Positions 8,744 through 19,235 are shown, counted from the first letter of the stretch. The stretch is DNA of 64,000 bases from Shewanella polaris (GCF_006385555.1 NZ_CP041036.1:4278001-4342000); one strand, 5' to 3'. Made by a program: numbers and translations. Notes: a model not told the origin generated them from the sequence alone.

Positions 8744-9912
8744 CTATTCACCTCTGGATCCATTAGAACATCGACTTGAGCCTGTTCAGGGATTTTTTGT
8801 GCATAGCGCCCTAACACATAAAGCAAAGGCAGTAACAGTAAAAAGCCCCAATAAGATCCCATTTGGGTCAACACTTGTCGCAAACCAACACCATAACTAA
8901 TCACACTAATATGCGAATCAATATAATGACTAGAAGGTATGAGTAACCGCCACCATTTAGCGACAATGAACATGTCGTTTACCGGAAAAGTGATCCCCAT
9001 AAATGCAAATGCTGGGGCAAATAATCCGGTACAAAAACTAACGATTCGCGCACGATCACGCACAAGCATAAAAATAACCAACACTAATAACCACAATACA
9101 ATGAGCATAACCGCTTGTGCTAAGACCAACAGCAATAAAGAGCCTGAAGCGGGTAACGCTAAATATTGATATAACCACAATAGAATAAAACCACCATGGA
9201 TAAGCATGATAGGGCTGTAAATTACCATTTTCACCCACACTTTAGACCAAATATCGTGAGCTAAATAGTTACGTTTACCATGTGGGATAAGCTCACGATT
9301 AACACTATTAACAAAAACCAGCATGGCTAGCAATTGCCATAAGGCAATTAATATTGGCGGAACTAAAAAGCTGACATAATTAACGTTTTGATTAAATAAA
9401 GCCGTGGTTTGATTACTGATAGGCGATAAACTCACATCGACAGTGGCTTTATTGGCACCTTTAAGCAATAGATTAACTTCACCGAAATGAGTCAATCCTT
9501 GTGCGAGACTTCGCTGTAGCTGGCTAGACAATAATCTTCCCACTAATAAATATTGGCTGTTATAGCGAATATCAATTATCGGGCGTTTAGATGTTAATAA
9601 GTCTTTTTTGAGTTGATAGGGAAAAATAACCAACGCATACACTTGTGATTGACGCATGGCATTGATCGCCGCCACTTCATTGGCATATGAATGTAGTGTA
9701 ACTGATGGGTTAGCTGACAATTCTCGCGCTAGCATCCGACTGATTTGACTATTGTCTAAATCAACCACAGCGACAGGTAACTGCCTTGGTATTCCGGCAC
9801 TGAATAACCACCATAAGCCCAATATTCCAATGATAGGAATATAGCTTATCAAGGCTAATTGCCATGGTGAATGCCATAAGGCTGTAAACTCACGTCTGAA
9901 TAAATGCCTCAT
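8740..9912 (-). CDS. ABC-2 type transporter permease (YhhJ/YbhS-like)
   Basis: A 390-residue paralog of the next gene in the operon. It has the same layout: N-terminal helix, periplasmic domain beginning LPVAVVDLDNSQISRMLARE, and five to six C-terminal transmembrane helices. The two permeases probably pair as a heterodimer. It lies 12 bp downstream of the HlyD-like gene and overlaps the following permease by four bases. No nucleotide-binding domain is fused to it. The partner ATPase, if any, must come from elsewhere. Confidence 0.85.
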   Translation of the reverse strand: MRHLFRREFTALWHSPWQLALISYIPIIGILGLWWLFSAGIPRQLPVAVVDLDNSQISRMLARELSANPSVTLHSYANEVAAINAMRQSQVYALVIFPYQLKKDLLTSKRPIIDIRYNSQYLLVGRLLSSQLQRSLAQGLTHFGEVNLLLKGANKATVDVSLSPISNQTTALFNQNVNYVSFLVPPILIALWQLLAMLVFVNSVNRELIPHGKRNYLAHDIWSKVWVKMVIYSPIMLIHGGFILLWLYQYLALPASGSLLLLVLAQAVMLIVLWLLVLVIFMLVRDRARIVSFCTGLFAPAFAFMGITFPVNDMFIVAKWWRLLIPSSHYIDSHISVISYGVGLRQVLTQMGSYWGFLLLLPLLYVLGRYAQKIPEQAQVDVLMDPEVNR

Positions 9913-9924
9913 CAGTAAGCCTTA

Positions 9925-10914
9925 TTAACGTTCTTCATGCTGATCTGCTTGAAACAATACCGACATTCCTACGCGTAAATCGGCAATCTTCTGCTTTGAG
10001 GTTAACTCCACCTCAAAGGTACGCATGTCAAAGTCGTGACCGCTTTCAGTTGAACGCCAAGTGGCAAAATCACCCATCACGCTAATGTGAGTAACAGTAA
10101 ACTCAACTTGCTGCTGCAATGCTGGAATCTCTAACATTACGGATTGATCTTGCTTAAATTGCAGCAATTGATCTTCTCGGACTTGTAGCACAGCCCACGA
10201 GTCACTCATATCAATAATGCTCACTACCGGAAAACCACTTGGTGCCAACTCACCAGCATGCAATAGCACTTCACTCACTTCTGCTTTTTTAGGTGAGCGC
10301 ATTTGGCTGTCTGTTAAAATCGCATTAACCTCATTAACTGCACCTTCGGCCATACGCGTTTTACCAGCAGCGGCGGCTTTGGTTTCAACTCGAGCGCCTT
10401 CTTGGATCATTTGATACTTAGCATAAGCTGCTTGTTCGGTATATTTGGCAGCTTGCCAATGAGTATAAGCTTCATCACGTTTTTGTCGTGCGACAACGCC
10501 TTCATCAAAAAGGTTTTCGATACGTTGATAGGTTTTGTCACTCAGTTCTGTCGCGGCCTTAGCTTTTAACCATTGATCTTTAACTGCCATGATATCTTGC
10601 TGTCTTTCACCATTATTGGCTTGTTGTTGCATAGCCGTTGCGGCATCTAGATTTCCTTGGGCTTGCATTAACTTGGCATCTAATTCAGGGCTGCTAATGG
10701 CAAACAAAATATCGCCAACATCAACCCGATCGCCTTTTCTGACTAAGACTTGTTCAATCCGCCCAGATACTTTTGACGAAATATTATATTCACGTGCTTC
10801 TATTTGTCCTTGCAACACCACAGGCTTAGGTACAAAAGCCAGCTTTACGCCATAGCCTAGTAGCAATATAAGTAGCACGAACACCACAACCGCAATAATC
10901 TTATTAGCCCGCAT
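9925..10914 (-). CDS. HlyD/YhiI-like membrane fusion protein of the ABC exporter
   Basis: This is a periplasmic adaptor of about 329 residues. It starts with a hydrophobic anchor (ANKIIAVVVFVLLILLLGYG), then has a lipoyl half (GQIEAREYNISSKVSGRIEQ), a coiled coil of about residues 75-190, and the second lipoyl and barrel regions. I choose the ATG at 10914: AGGGA lies seven bases upstream and the anchor then sits at the N-terminus. A start at 10965 would overlap the upstream gene by about 60 bp. With this choice the gene overlaps the 3' end of the TolC-like gene by 11 bp, so its ribosome binding site lies inside that gene. It should link the two ABC-2 permeases to the TolC-like channel. Confidence 0.88.
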   Translation of the reverse strand: MRANKIIAVVVFVLLILLLGYGVKLAFVPKPVVLQGQIEAREYNISSKVSGRIEQVLVRKGDRVDVGDILFAISSPELDAKLMQAQGNLDAATAMQQQANNGERQQDIMAVKDQWLKAKAATELSDKTYQRIENLFDEGVVARQKRDEAYTHWQAAKYTEQAAYAKYQMIQEGARVETKAAAAGKTRMAEGAVNEVNAILTDSQMRSPKKAEVSEVLLHAGELAPSGFPVVSIIDMSDSWAVLQVREDQLLQFKQDQSVMLEIPALQQQVEFTVTHISVMGDFATWRSTESGHDFDMRTFEVELTSKQKIADLRVGMSVLFQADQHEER

Positions 10915-12337
10915 AAGCTGTTCCCTGAATTTGTGTTCGGTTAATGAATTCATCCACTTGACCACTAACGGCCATCACTTTGGCATAGGCTTGAATATAA
11001 CGATATTTAGCGCCTAATTGCTGGGTTTTAACCGCGGTGAGACTTAACTCTGCATCTACCCTATCAATTGAGGTAGATAAACCTTGGTTAAAAGATAATT
11101 CTCGTAAACGTAGATTCTCTGTCGCTAGCGCTAATGAAACATCTAGCGCATCCGCTTCTTCTTTGGCTTGCAACATTTGCCGATAACTCTGATCAATAAG
11201 TAAACTTAAATCTTGCTTGGTTTGTGCCTTGGTATAACGAGCTTGCAATAAAGCACTTTTCGCCGCTTGTACTTTACCACTGCGGCCATCGCGACTAATT
11301 AGTGGTATGCTCATGCCGACACCGACCATCCAATCGGGCTCTACTTGAGCAAATAAACTGTCATCTTCGTACAAGGTATAATTACCGTATAAATACACTG
11401 TAGGGTAATAACTGCCTTTTTCTAGATCCACCAAACCATTGGCTTGTGCTTCTTTCGCTTCTAGTAGTTTTAACGCGGGGTGTTGCGTTAGCGTCAGCTG
11501 ACTAAGGCGTGGTAAAGATGGCTGTTGTTCTAGTAAAAAAAGTGCCGAGATAGGATCAACACTGGGTATATGTAGCATTCGCGCTAAGGCAATTTCGGCC
11601 ATTTCATATTGGCGCTTACTTTTACCCCAATTAACTTTGGCATTTTCTAATGCAACTTGGGCATTTAAGCGTTCAACCTTGGCGATTTGTCCCTGTTGTT
11701 CTAATTTTTTTGCATGAGTCACATGTACAGTTAATGAATCCACCAGCTGCTTTTGGGTATCAACTAAGGTTTTTGTTACCGATACCGCATAATAACGATC
11801 AACTAACTGGAGAAACAACTCACGCCGAGCCAGTGCTAACTCTTGTTCGGTCTCGGAAACTTGTGCAGCATGTATCCCTTGAGCAGCCGTAATTTTACCG
11901 CCAGTATAAATAGGCCACATAGCTTGTAAGCTGGCACGAAACACATCTTGTTCGGTAAAAGGGGTGACAAATAGTGATCCCGGAATTTCCGCTAATGCAC
12001 TAGTAAGAGCGGCTGGTAATGTACTGGTGTCGAGGGTAGCTAATGGATTTAAGTCACGTAGATCAAGTTCAATAGGCTTTTCGAGGCGAGTATAACTACC
12101 AGCAATATTGATAGAGGGGTAATTTAACGCATCTCCAGCATCTTCTTCCGCTTGTGCACGATTAACAAGCTGGGATTTAGCTTGAAGCTGATCACTCACT
12201 TGCTCTAATTGCTGCCAAGCATGACTGAATGTAATAGGCTCAGCTAAGACACTCAAATTTAATAAAGAAATACTCAAACACAGGCCAAGACGATAGCGCC
12301 TCCAACTATGCGTATTGATATTACGTTGTGGAACCAT
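10904..12337 (-). CDS. TolC-like outer membrane efflux protein
   Basis: About 477 residues, the usual size for the outer-membrane factor family. After a signal sequence ending near SVLA come two OEP repeats rich in long amphipathic helices; the second half begins near LPRLSQLTLTQHPALKLLEA. The channel spans outer membrane and periplasm and is opened by an adaptor such as the HlyD-like protein encoded next. I choose the ATG at 12337, preceded by GAGG at six bases; a GTG seven codons upstream is also open but lacks a ribosome binding site. It is the first gene of the exporter operon. It could also serve the RND pair at 2.6-6.8 kb, which has no channel gene of its own. Confidence 0.88.
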   Translation of the reverse strand: MVPQRNINTHSWRRYRLGLCLSISLLNLSVLAEPITFSHAWQQLEQVSDQLQAKSQLVNRAQAEEDAGDALNYPSINIAGSYTRLEKPIELDLRDLNPLATLDTSTLPAALTSALAEIPGSLFVTPFTEQDVFRASLQAMWPIYTGGKITAAQGIHAAQVSETEQELALARRELFLQLVDRYYAVSVTKTLVDTQKQLVDSLTVHVTHAKKLEQQGQIAKVERLNAQVALENAKVNWGKSKRQYEMAEIALARMLHIPSVDPISALFLLEQQPSLPRLSQLTLTQHPALKLLEAKEAQANGLVDLEKGSYYPTVYLYGNYTLYEDDSLFAQVEPDWMVGVGMSIPLISRDGRSGKVQAAKSALLQARYTKAQTKQDLSLLIDQSYRQMLQAKEEADALDVSLALATENLRLRELSFNQGLSTSIDRVDAELSLTAVKTQQLGAKYRYIQAYAKVMAVSGQVDEFINRTQIQGTAYAG

Positions 12338-12640
12338 AAAAACCTCAAGAGTTAACACCCTAATTTCTTGGTGGATAATAACCCAAAATGGTTATTATCA
12401 CAGCGACATATCTTATAAAAATAACCCTTTCAGTTAATTAATGCCCTCTATTGCCAACTACAACACATTGAATATTCAATGTTAGGCCATCACCCCATAG
12501 CAAACGGCTCACTAAGCATAAATACTCAGCAAGCCGTTATATACCAATCCGCATTAATAAGTGACCACTCAGAATGCGTCCAGCGGTTTTTGATTAAGGC
12601 GTCGCTATGTAGTAATGGTTATTACCATTGCGGGTTAATG
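12338..12640. other. Intergenic region, 303 bp, holding a promoter region and a repeat-like segment
   Basis: The right part (about 12541-12635) looks like a dispersed intergenic repeat and contains a small perfect palindrome; see the separate repeat entry. The left part (12338-12470) is AT-rich and should hold the exporter-operon promoter on the minus strand. A weak inverted repeat (AACGGCT and AGCCGTT, near 12504-12540) with a long loop is also visible. I see no gene. Confidence 0.45.
12541..12635. repeat. Dispersed-repeat-like segment downstream of tldD
   Basis: The segment starts ATACCAATCCGCATTAATAA and contains AATGGT-TATT-ACCATT, a 6-bp palindromic stem at 12614-12629. From general familiarity, segments beginning this way recur between genes in Shewanella and relatives. 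There is only one copy here, so copy number cannot be shown from the window. Confidence 0.35.
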
Positions 12641-14089
12641 TTAAGCCGTACCGCCTACGGTCAGCCGGTCAATTTTCAATGTAGGTTGGCCGACGCCGAC
12701 AGGTACACTTTGGCCGTCTTTACCACATACACCGACGCCTTTATCTAAGGCTAAATCATTACCGACCATTGAAATTAATCCCATCGCTTCAGGACCATTG
12801 CCAATTAATGTCGCACCTTTAATGGCATGTGTGACTTCACCATCTTCAATTAAATAGGCTTCAGAAGCTGAGAATACAAACTTACCCGAGGTAATGTCGA
12901 CTTGTCCACCACCAAAGTTCGGTGCATAAACGCCCTTTTTAACCGACTTAATAATGTCTGCAGGGATTGACTCACCGGCATTCATATAAGTATTGGTCAT
13001 TCGAGGCATAGGTAAATGCGCATAAGACTCACGACGACCGTTACCCGTTGGAGCTTGTCCCATTAAGCGAGCATTTAACTTGTCTTGCATATAACCTTTT
13101 AGAATACCGTTTTCAATTAAGGTCGTTTTTTGGCTTGGTACACCTTCGTCATCAATACTTAATGAGCCACGGCGGTTTTCCATGGTGCCATCATCTACCA
13201 CTGTCACTAATGTCGACGCCACTTGTTGACCTATTTTACCGCTAAAAGCACTGCTGCCTTTACGGTTAAAGTCACCTTCTAAGCCATGGCCAACGGCTTC
13301 ATGCAGTAATACGCCTGGCCAGCCATTACCTAATACTACTGGCATTTCACCTGCTGGAGCATCAATAGCGTTAACATTGACTTGTGCTTGGCGCACCGCT
13401 TCACGGGCAAATTCAAAGCTTAGTGGTAAGCCTGCGTCATCGGTAGCTAAAAAGATGCTATAATCATGACGACCACCGCCACCAGCACTACCACGTTCGC
13501 GCTTACCGTTATCTTCTAAAATAACACTACAGTTAAAACGCACTAAAGGACGGATATCGGCGGCTAATGTGCCATCACTCGCGACGATTAATATCTCTTC
13601 ATGCACCCCAGAGAGGCTAACAACCACCTGAATAATGCGACTGTCTAGGCTACGAATATAAGCATCGGCTTGTTTCAGAAGATCAATTTTTTTAATTTCA
13701 TCCATAGCAGCAATCGGATCAGCACTGTCATACAGTTTATGTGCAATTTGACGTTTAAAAGCTTGTACCTTTTGTTGCTCACCTACACTGGCAATACCAC
13801 GGGCCGCTTTTGCTGCTGCATCAAGGGCTACAGGGCTAATTTCGTCAGAATAAGCAAAACCGGTTTTTTCACCACTAATGGCTCGTACGCCTACCCCACG
13901 TTCAATGTGGAAACTACCTTCTTTAACAATGCCATCTTCTAATACCCAAGACTCATGGCGGCTACCTTGGAAATACAGGTCTGAAAAATCGATATTGTGC
14001 TGATGAATAGTATTTAAGTAACCTTGCAGTCCATCTAAGGTTAATCCATCTTGTAATAAACTCTGCTCTACTTGGGCTAAAAATGGCAT
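12641..14089 (-). CDS. tldD: Metalloprotease TldD
   Basis: 482 residues, against 481 in E. coli. TldD pairs with PmbA (TldE) as a zinc protease heterodimer that degrades unfolded or peptide substrates; in enterobacteria it helps mature microcin B17 and break down CcdA. The zinc-binding motif [11 protein letters not shown] is present in the middle of the protein, and the C-terminal region carries the expected [20 protein letters not shown] signature. It is the last gene of the block that starts with mreB and lies 66 bp after the nitrilase-like gene. pmbA is not in this window, which is usual. Confidence 0.96.
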   Translation of the reverse strand: MPFLAQVEQSLLQDGLTLDGLQGYLNTIHQHNIDFSDLYFQGSRHESWVLEDGIVKEGSFHIERGVGVRAISGEKTGFAYSDEISPVALDAAAKAARGIASVGEQQKVQAFKRQIAHKLYDSADPIAAMDEIKKIDLLKQADAYIRSLDSRIIQVVVSLSGVHEEILIVASDGTLAADIRPLVRFNCSVILEDNGKRERGSAGGGGRHDYSIFLATDDAGLPLSFEFAREAVRQAQVNVNAIDAPAGEMPVVLGNGWPGVLLHEAVGHGLEGDFNRKGSSAFSGKIGQQVASTLVTVVDDGTMENRRGSLSIDDEGVPSQKTTLIENGILKGYMQDKLNARLMGQAPTGNGRRESYAHLPMPRMTNTYMNAGESIPADIIKSVKKGVYAPNFGGGQVDITSGKFVFSASEAYLIEDGEVTHAIKGATLIGNGPEAMGLISMVGNDLALDKGVGVCGKDGQSVPVGVGQPTLKIDRLTVGGTA

Positions 14090-14155
14090 TAAAACTCTCT
14101 TTTTTAATTGGTAACGCTTACTGTGAACTCAGTGTTAGTCAGGGCTCATTCAGTG

Positions 14156-14986
14156 TTATTTCAACTGTGGCGCTATAAATCGATTATGGCCGATCACCGG
14201 CATTTGTTGACGAATACGGCGTAGTTCCGTTAAATCAACTTTAGCTTGTACCCAGCCACATTCAGTGGCTCGCTCAGCAATCACTCGACCCCATGGATCA
14301 ACTATCATACTGTGCCCCCATGTTTCTCTACTACCTTGATTATGTTGCCCCCATTGGCCAGCACCTAACAAGTAACATTGGGTTTCTATTGCTCGAGCTT
14401 GTAATAACACTTGCCAATGCGCTTCACCAGTCACCTTGGTAAATGCTGAAGGTAGGGCAATATAATCTGCTCCCGCTAAACGCAAAGCCCGAAACATATC
14501 GCCAAAGCGAATATCATAACAAATGGCTAAACCCACTTTGCCAAAGGGGGTATCGACGATAGTAATGTGATCTCCTGGATGAAAGGTATCACTTTCGCGG
14601 TAGGTTTTGGTGCCATCGCTCACTTCGACATCGAATAAATGCAGTTTATCGTAATGCCCTAGGGTGATGCCATGATCATCAAAAAAATAACAACGACTGA
14701 AGACTCTACCATCATCGGCACGCATGGGAATAGTGCCGGCAATAAAATACACTTGGTATTGTTTTGCCATTGCCGCTAACGCATTTTTAAGATCGCTTTG
14801 ATGCTGACTGCCAGCGAATTCAAGTTGTTGACTCTCATGGCCACCAAACAATAAACAACACTCAGGTAACACCACTAATTGTGGTTCATTAGCATCTCGA
14901 GGTAAGTCTTTAAGCTGCGAGTCGACAAATGCGAGATTGGCTTTGACATCGCGACTGCTTTGGCATTGCAATAAGCTGATTTGCAT
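14156..14986 (-). CDS. Carbon-nitrogen hydrolase, Nit1/deaminated-glutathione-amidase type
   Basis: A 276-residue nitrilase-superfamily amidase. The catalytic triad is visible: Glu42 (VVLPECCLLFG), Lys114 (HYDKLHLFDV) and Cys156 (GLAICYDIRFG). This subgroup removes the amide from deaminated glutathione, a metabolite-repair role; the assignment rests on similarity to the NitA/Nit1 group and not on a specificity motif. The start at 14986 is backed by a strong AGGAG eight bases upstream and by conserved N-terminal sequence. The first 77 bases therefore overlap the 3' end of yhdP in another frame. In many gammaproteobacteria this gene sits between yhdP and tldD, as here. Confidence 0.9.
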   Translation of the reverse strand: MQISLLQCQSSRDVKANLAFVDSQLKDLPRDANEPQLVVLPECCLLFGGHESQQLEFAGSQHQSDLKNALAAMAKQYQVYFIAGTIPMRADDGRVFSRCYFFDDHGITLGHYDKLHLFDVEVSDGTKTYRESDTFHPGDHITIVDTPFGKVGLAICYDIRFGDMFRALRLAGADYIALPSAFTKVTGEAHWQVLLQARAIETQCYLLGAGQWGQHNQGSRETWGHSMIVDPWGRVIAERATECGWVQAKVDLTELRRIRQQMPVIGHNRFIAPQLK

Positions 14987-17900
14987 TTCTCACTCCTTGT
15001 AGCATAACGACATTAGTTGATGGCTCAAAAGTTGATCGTTTAATTAAACGTTCTCGTGTATCTGTGGATTGTATTTGTGCGGTTTGAAAAAGATTATTGA
15101 TGCTAGGAATAATTATGCTTGATGGCGTTGTACCAATGTATTTTGTAGTATTAAGCGCAGCACTGTCTTGAGCGTCGGTTGCGAGATCCTTGCTCTCAAT
15201 ATCAGTTTCATTACTACTATCATCTGTTTTTACTTTAGCATCTGTATCAGCTTTAGTATCTAGTTTTACTTTAGCATCAGAATCGGTTCCTACATCAGTT
15301 TCAGCGTCCTGAGGTAAAATGGCCTTAGGGATTTCGATTTCTTTACTCTTACGTTCAAGCTCTTCTAGTTGTGGATTTTCCATAGTACCTGTGAGTCGAA
15401 AACGAATTTCTGAGATAACTTCAATAACAGGCTCTAATACTTTAGTCAGTGCAAATGCCCCTAAACCCAGAGTCCACGCACTGGTACTGAGTAACACTAC
15501 GGTTGGAACACTGGACGCAAGTTGTGGCACAAAACGAATGTCGTAATTTAAGCTTTGGGTAGTTAAGTCGGTGTAACCTCTAACACGCATATCGCCAGCA
15601 ATAGCATCCATTTCGGTATCGGTGGTTTTAACCACCCCATTATCAATTGTAAGATTGCCATTAAAGGTATTGAAATACAGACCTTTGCCGAATACATCTG
15701 AAAAATCTAACGATAATTTACGTAATAATGAATCTAAACTAAATAACGAAAATACCCGTGCACCTTTATCACTTATCTCCGATAAATGGCCTTTACCTAA
15801 GTCAAACTTTAACTGACCGTTTAGAGTCTCAAGCGCGAAATGATAAGGCGCGCCTAGCCAAGATAGTTGGCCAGTAAGATCAAGCGGAGCATCTTTCAAT
15901 CCTGGGTTTATATCTAATATCGTCGATAAATCATCAAACTTGTCTGCATGTAAATTGACATCAAATAAGGTTTTATCAATCCCACGGTCAACAGACCATA
16001 ATCCATTAGCTTGTAATGTTACAGTTGGTTTGGTGAGTGAAATCGTTTGAAATTTATAACCTTGATCATTGGGCAAGCCTTGCAGTACTAAGTGCCCGAA
16101 TGATAAATTATTTACGCTAAAATCATCAACATCTACCGCTAATGTCGGCAGGTGTTGTTGCATCGATGTCGAGCTCAATTCAACACTTTCAATGCTACTC
16201 AGTGATGGGAGTAAATGCAGTTTTTTGGCAACAACTTTAATCCCTTGATCGCGCCAGTTTGGATAAAAATCGATACGACCATCAAACTGTTGTGACTCAG
16301 CTTCAACCCGCCATAAATGTTCTGTAGGTTGAGCATCAAAGTGCAATTTATCAAATGACTGACCCAATACATTTAATTGGGCAATGTCGGCATGAATGCC
16401 CAATAATTTGGGGAATTCCGATGCCACGACTGTCGATTCAGTCGAAGCGATAGTATTTGCAGGTATAACGGCATCAGGCAACTCGTGTGCGGATAAAATA
16501 CGATCGCGTACTGACGATGTGACAACTTGAGGTTCCGTAGCCGTACTAAATCGATTAATGAGTGGTAGCCATTGCGCTAACTCTATTTTTGGCAAATCCA
16601 GATGCAAGTGACCCTGTTGCTTATTTAATGTATCGCCAAGCCTAAAATGACGGCCAATCATAATGTCATAAAAAGCAAGTTGGCTGCCATTTTCGGCATT
16701 AAACCCGCCCCAAAATTCAACATTATTACCTAGCTTGATGCTTAGAGATGATTGTTTGTTATCACCAATGAGATCGGCTCGGAGTATTTGAGGCTCGACA
16801 GCTGATTTTTTATAGGGCGAAGGCAAGTCGAGAGAGGTTCCAACTAAATCAGATTTTACCGAGACTTGTAAACTGTAACCACTGGGGTCAAATATCATGG
16901 TCAATCCACCGTCCCAATTAAGTTCTCCGTTATAGGTACCGGTCATCGGATTAGTTAATTGACTCGGCAAGCTAGCGAGATCCCAGCGTCCAGCCATGTC
17001 GACATTTAAGGCTAAATTACCTTTTTTATCAGCCGTCGCCACACTAAATGTTAACGGCTGATTAAACAGCTGTGCCTTGATATTTTTAGCATTAATCAAT
17101 TGATTATTAAAAGTCACTTGGCCAGTCACTTTTTGTAAATCGAGTCCTGGAGTCGTAATAAAAATCGGATTGTTAGTTAAATTAACTTGGCCCTTTATTA
17201 GTTGTTCACCGCCTTGATATAAAGGGATAGCAAGATCCAAGGTAGTATTAATTTGCTGTTGAATTTGCACCACATCTAACGTTGCACCAACGGAGTCTTG
17301 CAACGAAGAGGCATTAATCACTTTAGTGGCGGCTTGTGCATCTGTGGTGATATCCGCTACCACTTTTAATAAAGAGTCTTTACCTAAATGCGCAATAGAC
17401 ACTCGGGCCCCGTTAACCGCCACTTTGTCGAGTTTCCCCTGCTCAATAAGCAAATCCATCATGTCATTTTCGAACAGTGCAGAAAGGGTTAAATCACTCA
17501 CAGCTGGCCAATTCGGTTGAAACTTAAAGATGCCGCTATCAAGAGTAAAACCCGCTTGGAATATTCCGCTATGATCTTGATAAGGATATCCGCTTAATTC
17601 ACCCTGCCACACAAGCTGTGCATTATTGATTTTCCCAGCAACCAAACCATCATTAAGATAATCGACTAAATGGGGGCTCATGGCCATTAGAGGAAAATAA
17701 TGTCCCACATGGGCAACGTCATTAATAGTTAGATTCGCCGCCAACGCCATAAAAGGCTGCTCAGACAATGCTAAATTCAAGCCCGCTTGCAGTGTAATAT
17801 CATCATTGACCAATTCAATATTAGGGATGGCTAGCCGATGCTGAACAACATCATAACGGCCCATAATAGCACTGCCATTAAGTGTTAATGGTTGGCTAAA

Positions 17901-19235
17901 ATCATCACTGAAGTCGAGTTTGTATTCCTGCTCTGGCAAGCTAAATTCAAGCTGATTATTGGCCCACGTTAAGTTGGCATCAATAGGGCTTATTCCTGGT
18001 ATCGACTGATAGGGTTGCCACTGTAATTGTTGAATGTCGACTTTGGCTATCATCGATTTATCTGCGGGCTTATAGAGCCTAATTGGGCCGATGTCCCCTT
18101 GAGGATTGAGATGCTGCCAATTGCTTACTTGTTGCTTACCTAATCCAGGAACTAACGGCAACATAGGCTTGAGGTATGACGGAATGATTTGATTAACGTA
18201 ACCAAAAAAATCACCTGCATGAGTGCCAACCGCTATCTTCAACGATGGCCAAGTTTGATCGTTAGTTGATAAATCTAGATCCTGACTCTCAATTTTCCAA
18301 CCACTGGATTGTGGGGTCCACCGCAATGCACCTGAATTAATCGCGAACTTTTGTTGGGTGTCACCATCGCTCCACTGTAACCAGCTAGGTTTAAAAACTA
18401 AGATGCCATCACTAATTTCGCGATGCTTGAATGTCATCCATGCATCGAGATTTATCACGCCTTGGAATTCAATATTATCAGTATCTTGCTGCGCAGTATG
18501 TTGTCTGGAAGCCCATTCGCCCAAATCCAATGAATCAGCAGTAACATAAAGTTGGCCTTCTACAGTATCGGGTTGATAGCCATCGCCTTTAAGATCAATG
18601 CGTAAAGTTAGTTGTTCTTGCTGCGACTCAAGCTGATCAACATGGATCATGCCTTGTGCTTGGTGATGATTTTCAGTGTTTAGCCACAACAGGTTATCGA
18701 TAAAAATCGGTCGATAATCATGTTGTGAACTAATCAGCTGGAGTGATGCATCTGTGATTAAAAAATGTCCCAACTGTTCTAATAATAGCCCATACAACCA
18801 ATCTAGATTTACATTGTTATTCGTTTCAGCATGTTCATCTGTGGTGGATAATTGATCGAGATTTAACGCTACTTTAACCCCATCAAATACCACGGTTTCA
18901 ATCTGTGGACGTAAGGAAATAAGCGACTGCCAAAAATCGAGTTTAATGTGTACATTTTCGCTAATAACAGTAATAGGTAGGTCATCTTGCGGCGGTAAAA
19001 CCAAATTTTTAACGGTTAGTGCTGGGCCAAATGCTTGCCATTCGGCATTGAGTTCATCCATTTGTACATTGAGGTGATATTCGCTTTCGAGGTAGTTAAC
19101 TAATTCGGTACGTATTTCAGGAATATGAGGCAATAACCCGCGAATAAGGCTAACAACCAATGCAAATAACACTAGCGTGATAGCCAAAATTTGCCAAGAT
19201 AATCTATTAATAGTTGCTGCCCGGTTTATAGACAC
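14910..19235 (-). CDS. yhdP: YhdP-family AsmA-like envelope protein
   Basis: A very large protein (1441 residues; about 1266 in E. coli). A single N-terminal membrane helix (about residues 12-32, ending SLIRGLLPHI) is followed by the long DUF3971/AsmA-like beta-rich periplasmic body. YhdP, TamB and YdbH are AsmA-like proteins that bridge the periplasm and carry phospholipids to the outer membrane. The C-terminal ~120 residues are unusual: after the last AsmA-like region comes an acidic low-complexity stretch with repeated DTKADTDAK/DAKVK units (encoded about 15170-15310), then a tail that overlaps the nitrilase gene by 77 bp. The start is a GTG that shares one base with the rng stop (TAGTG), so translation is likely coupled. 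Confidence 0.93.
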   Translation of the reverse strand: MSINRAATINRLSWQILAITLVLFALVVSLIRGLLPHIPEIRTELVNYLESEYHLNVQMDELNAEWQAFGPALTVKNLVLPPQDDLPITVISENVHIKLDFWQSLISLRPQIETVVFDGVKVALNLDQLSTTDEHAETNNNVNLDWLYGLLLEQLGHFLITDASLQLISSQHDYRPIFIDNLLWLNTENHHQAQGMIHVDQLESQQEQLTLRIDLKGDGYQPDTVEGQLYVTADSLDLGEWASRQHTAQQDTDNIEFQGVINLDAWMTFKHREISDGILVFKPSWLQWSDGDTQQKFAINSGALRWTPQSSGWKIESQDLDLSTNDQTWPSLKIAVGTHAGDFFGYVNQIIPSYLKPMLPLVPGLGKQQVSNWQHLNPQGDIGPIRLYKPADKSMIAKVDIQQLQWQPYQSIPGISPIDANLTWANNQLEFSLPEQEYKLDFSDDFSQPLTLNGSAIMGRYDVVQHRLAIPNIELVNDDITLQAGLNLALSEQPFMALAANLTINDVAHVGHYFPLMAMSPHLVDYLNDGLVAGKINNAQLVWQGELSGYPYQDHSGIFQAGFTLDSGIFKFQPNWPAVSDLTLSALFENDMMDLLIEQGKLDKVAVNGARVSIAHLGKDSLLKVVADITTDAQAATKVINASSLQDSVGATLDVVQIQQQINTTLDLAIPLYQGGEQLIKGQVNLTNNPIFITTPGLDLQKVTGQVTFNNQLINAKNIKAQLFNQPLTFSVATADKKGNLALNVDMAGRWDLASLPSQLTNPMTGTYNGELNWDGGLTMIFDPSGYSLQVSVKSDLVGTSLDLPSPYKKSAVEPQILRADLIGDNKQSSLSIKLGNNVEFWGGFNAENGSQLAFYDIMIGRHFRLGDTLNKQQGHLHLDLPKIELAQWLPLINRFSTATEPQVVTSSVRDRILSAHELPDAVIPANTIASTESTVVASEFPKLLGIHADIAQLNVLGQSFDKLHFDAQPTEHLWRVEAESQQFDGRIDFYPNWRDQGIKVVAKKLHLLPSLSSIESVELSSTSMQQHLPTLAVDVDDFSVNNLSFGHLVLQGLPNDQGYKFQTISLTKPTVTLQANGLWSVDRGIDKTLFDVNLHADKFDDLSTILDINPGLKDAPLDLTGQLSWLGAPYHFALETLNGQLKFDLGKGHLSEISDKGARVFSLFSLDSLLRKLSLDFSDVFGKGLYFNTFNGNLTIDNGVVKTTDTEMDAIAGDMRVRGYTDLTTQSLNYDIRFVPQLASSVPTVVLLSTSAWTLGLGAFALTKVLEPVIEVISEIRFRLTGTMENPQLEELERKSKEIEIPKAILPQDAETDVGTDSDAKVKLDTKADTDAKVKTDDSSNETDIESKDLATDAQDSAALNTTKYIGTTPSSIIIPSINNLFQTAQIQSTDTRERLIKRSTFEPSTNVVMLQGVRNANQLIAMPKQSRCQSQSRICRLAA

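Noticed and set aside
12479..12748. 89-residue plus-strand frame between the TolC-like gene and tldD
   Set aside because: Its second half is antisense to tldD and its first half lies in a repeat-like spacer; there is no ribosome binding site and no family resemblance.
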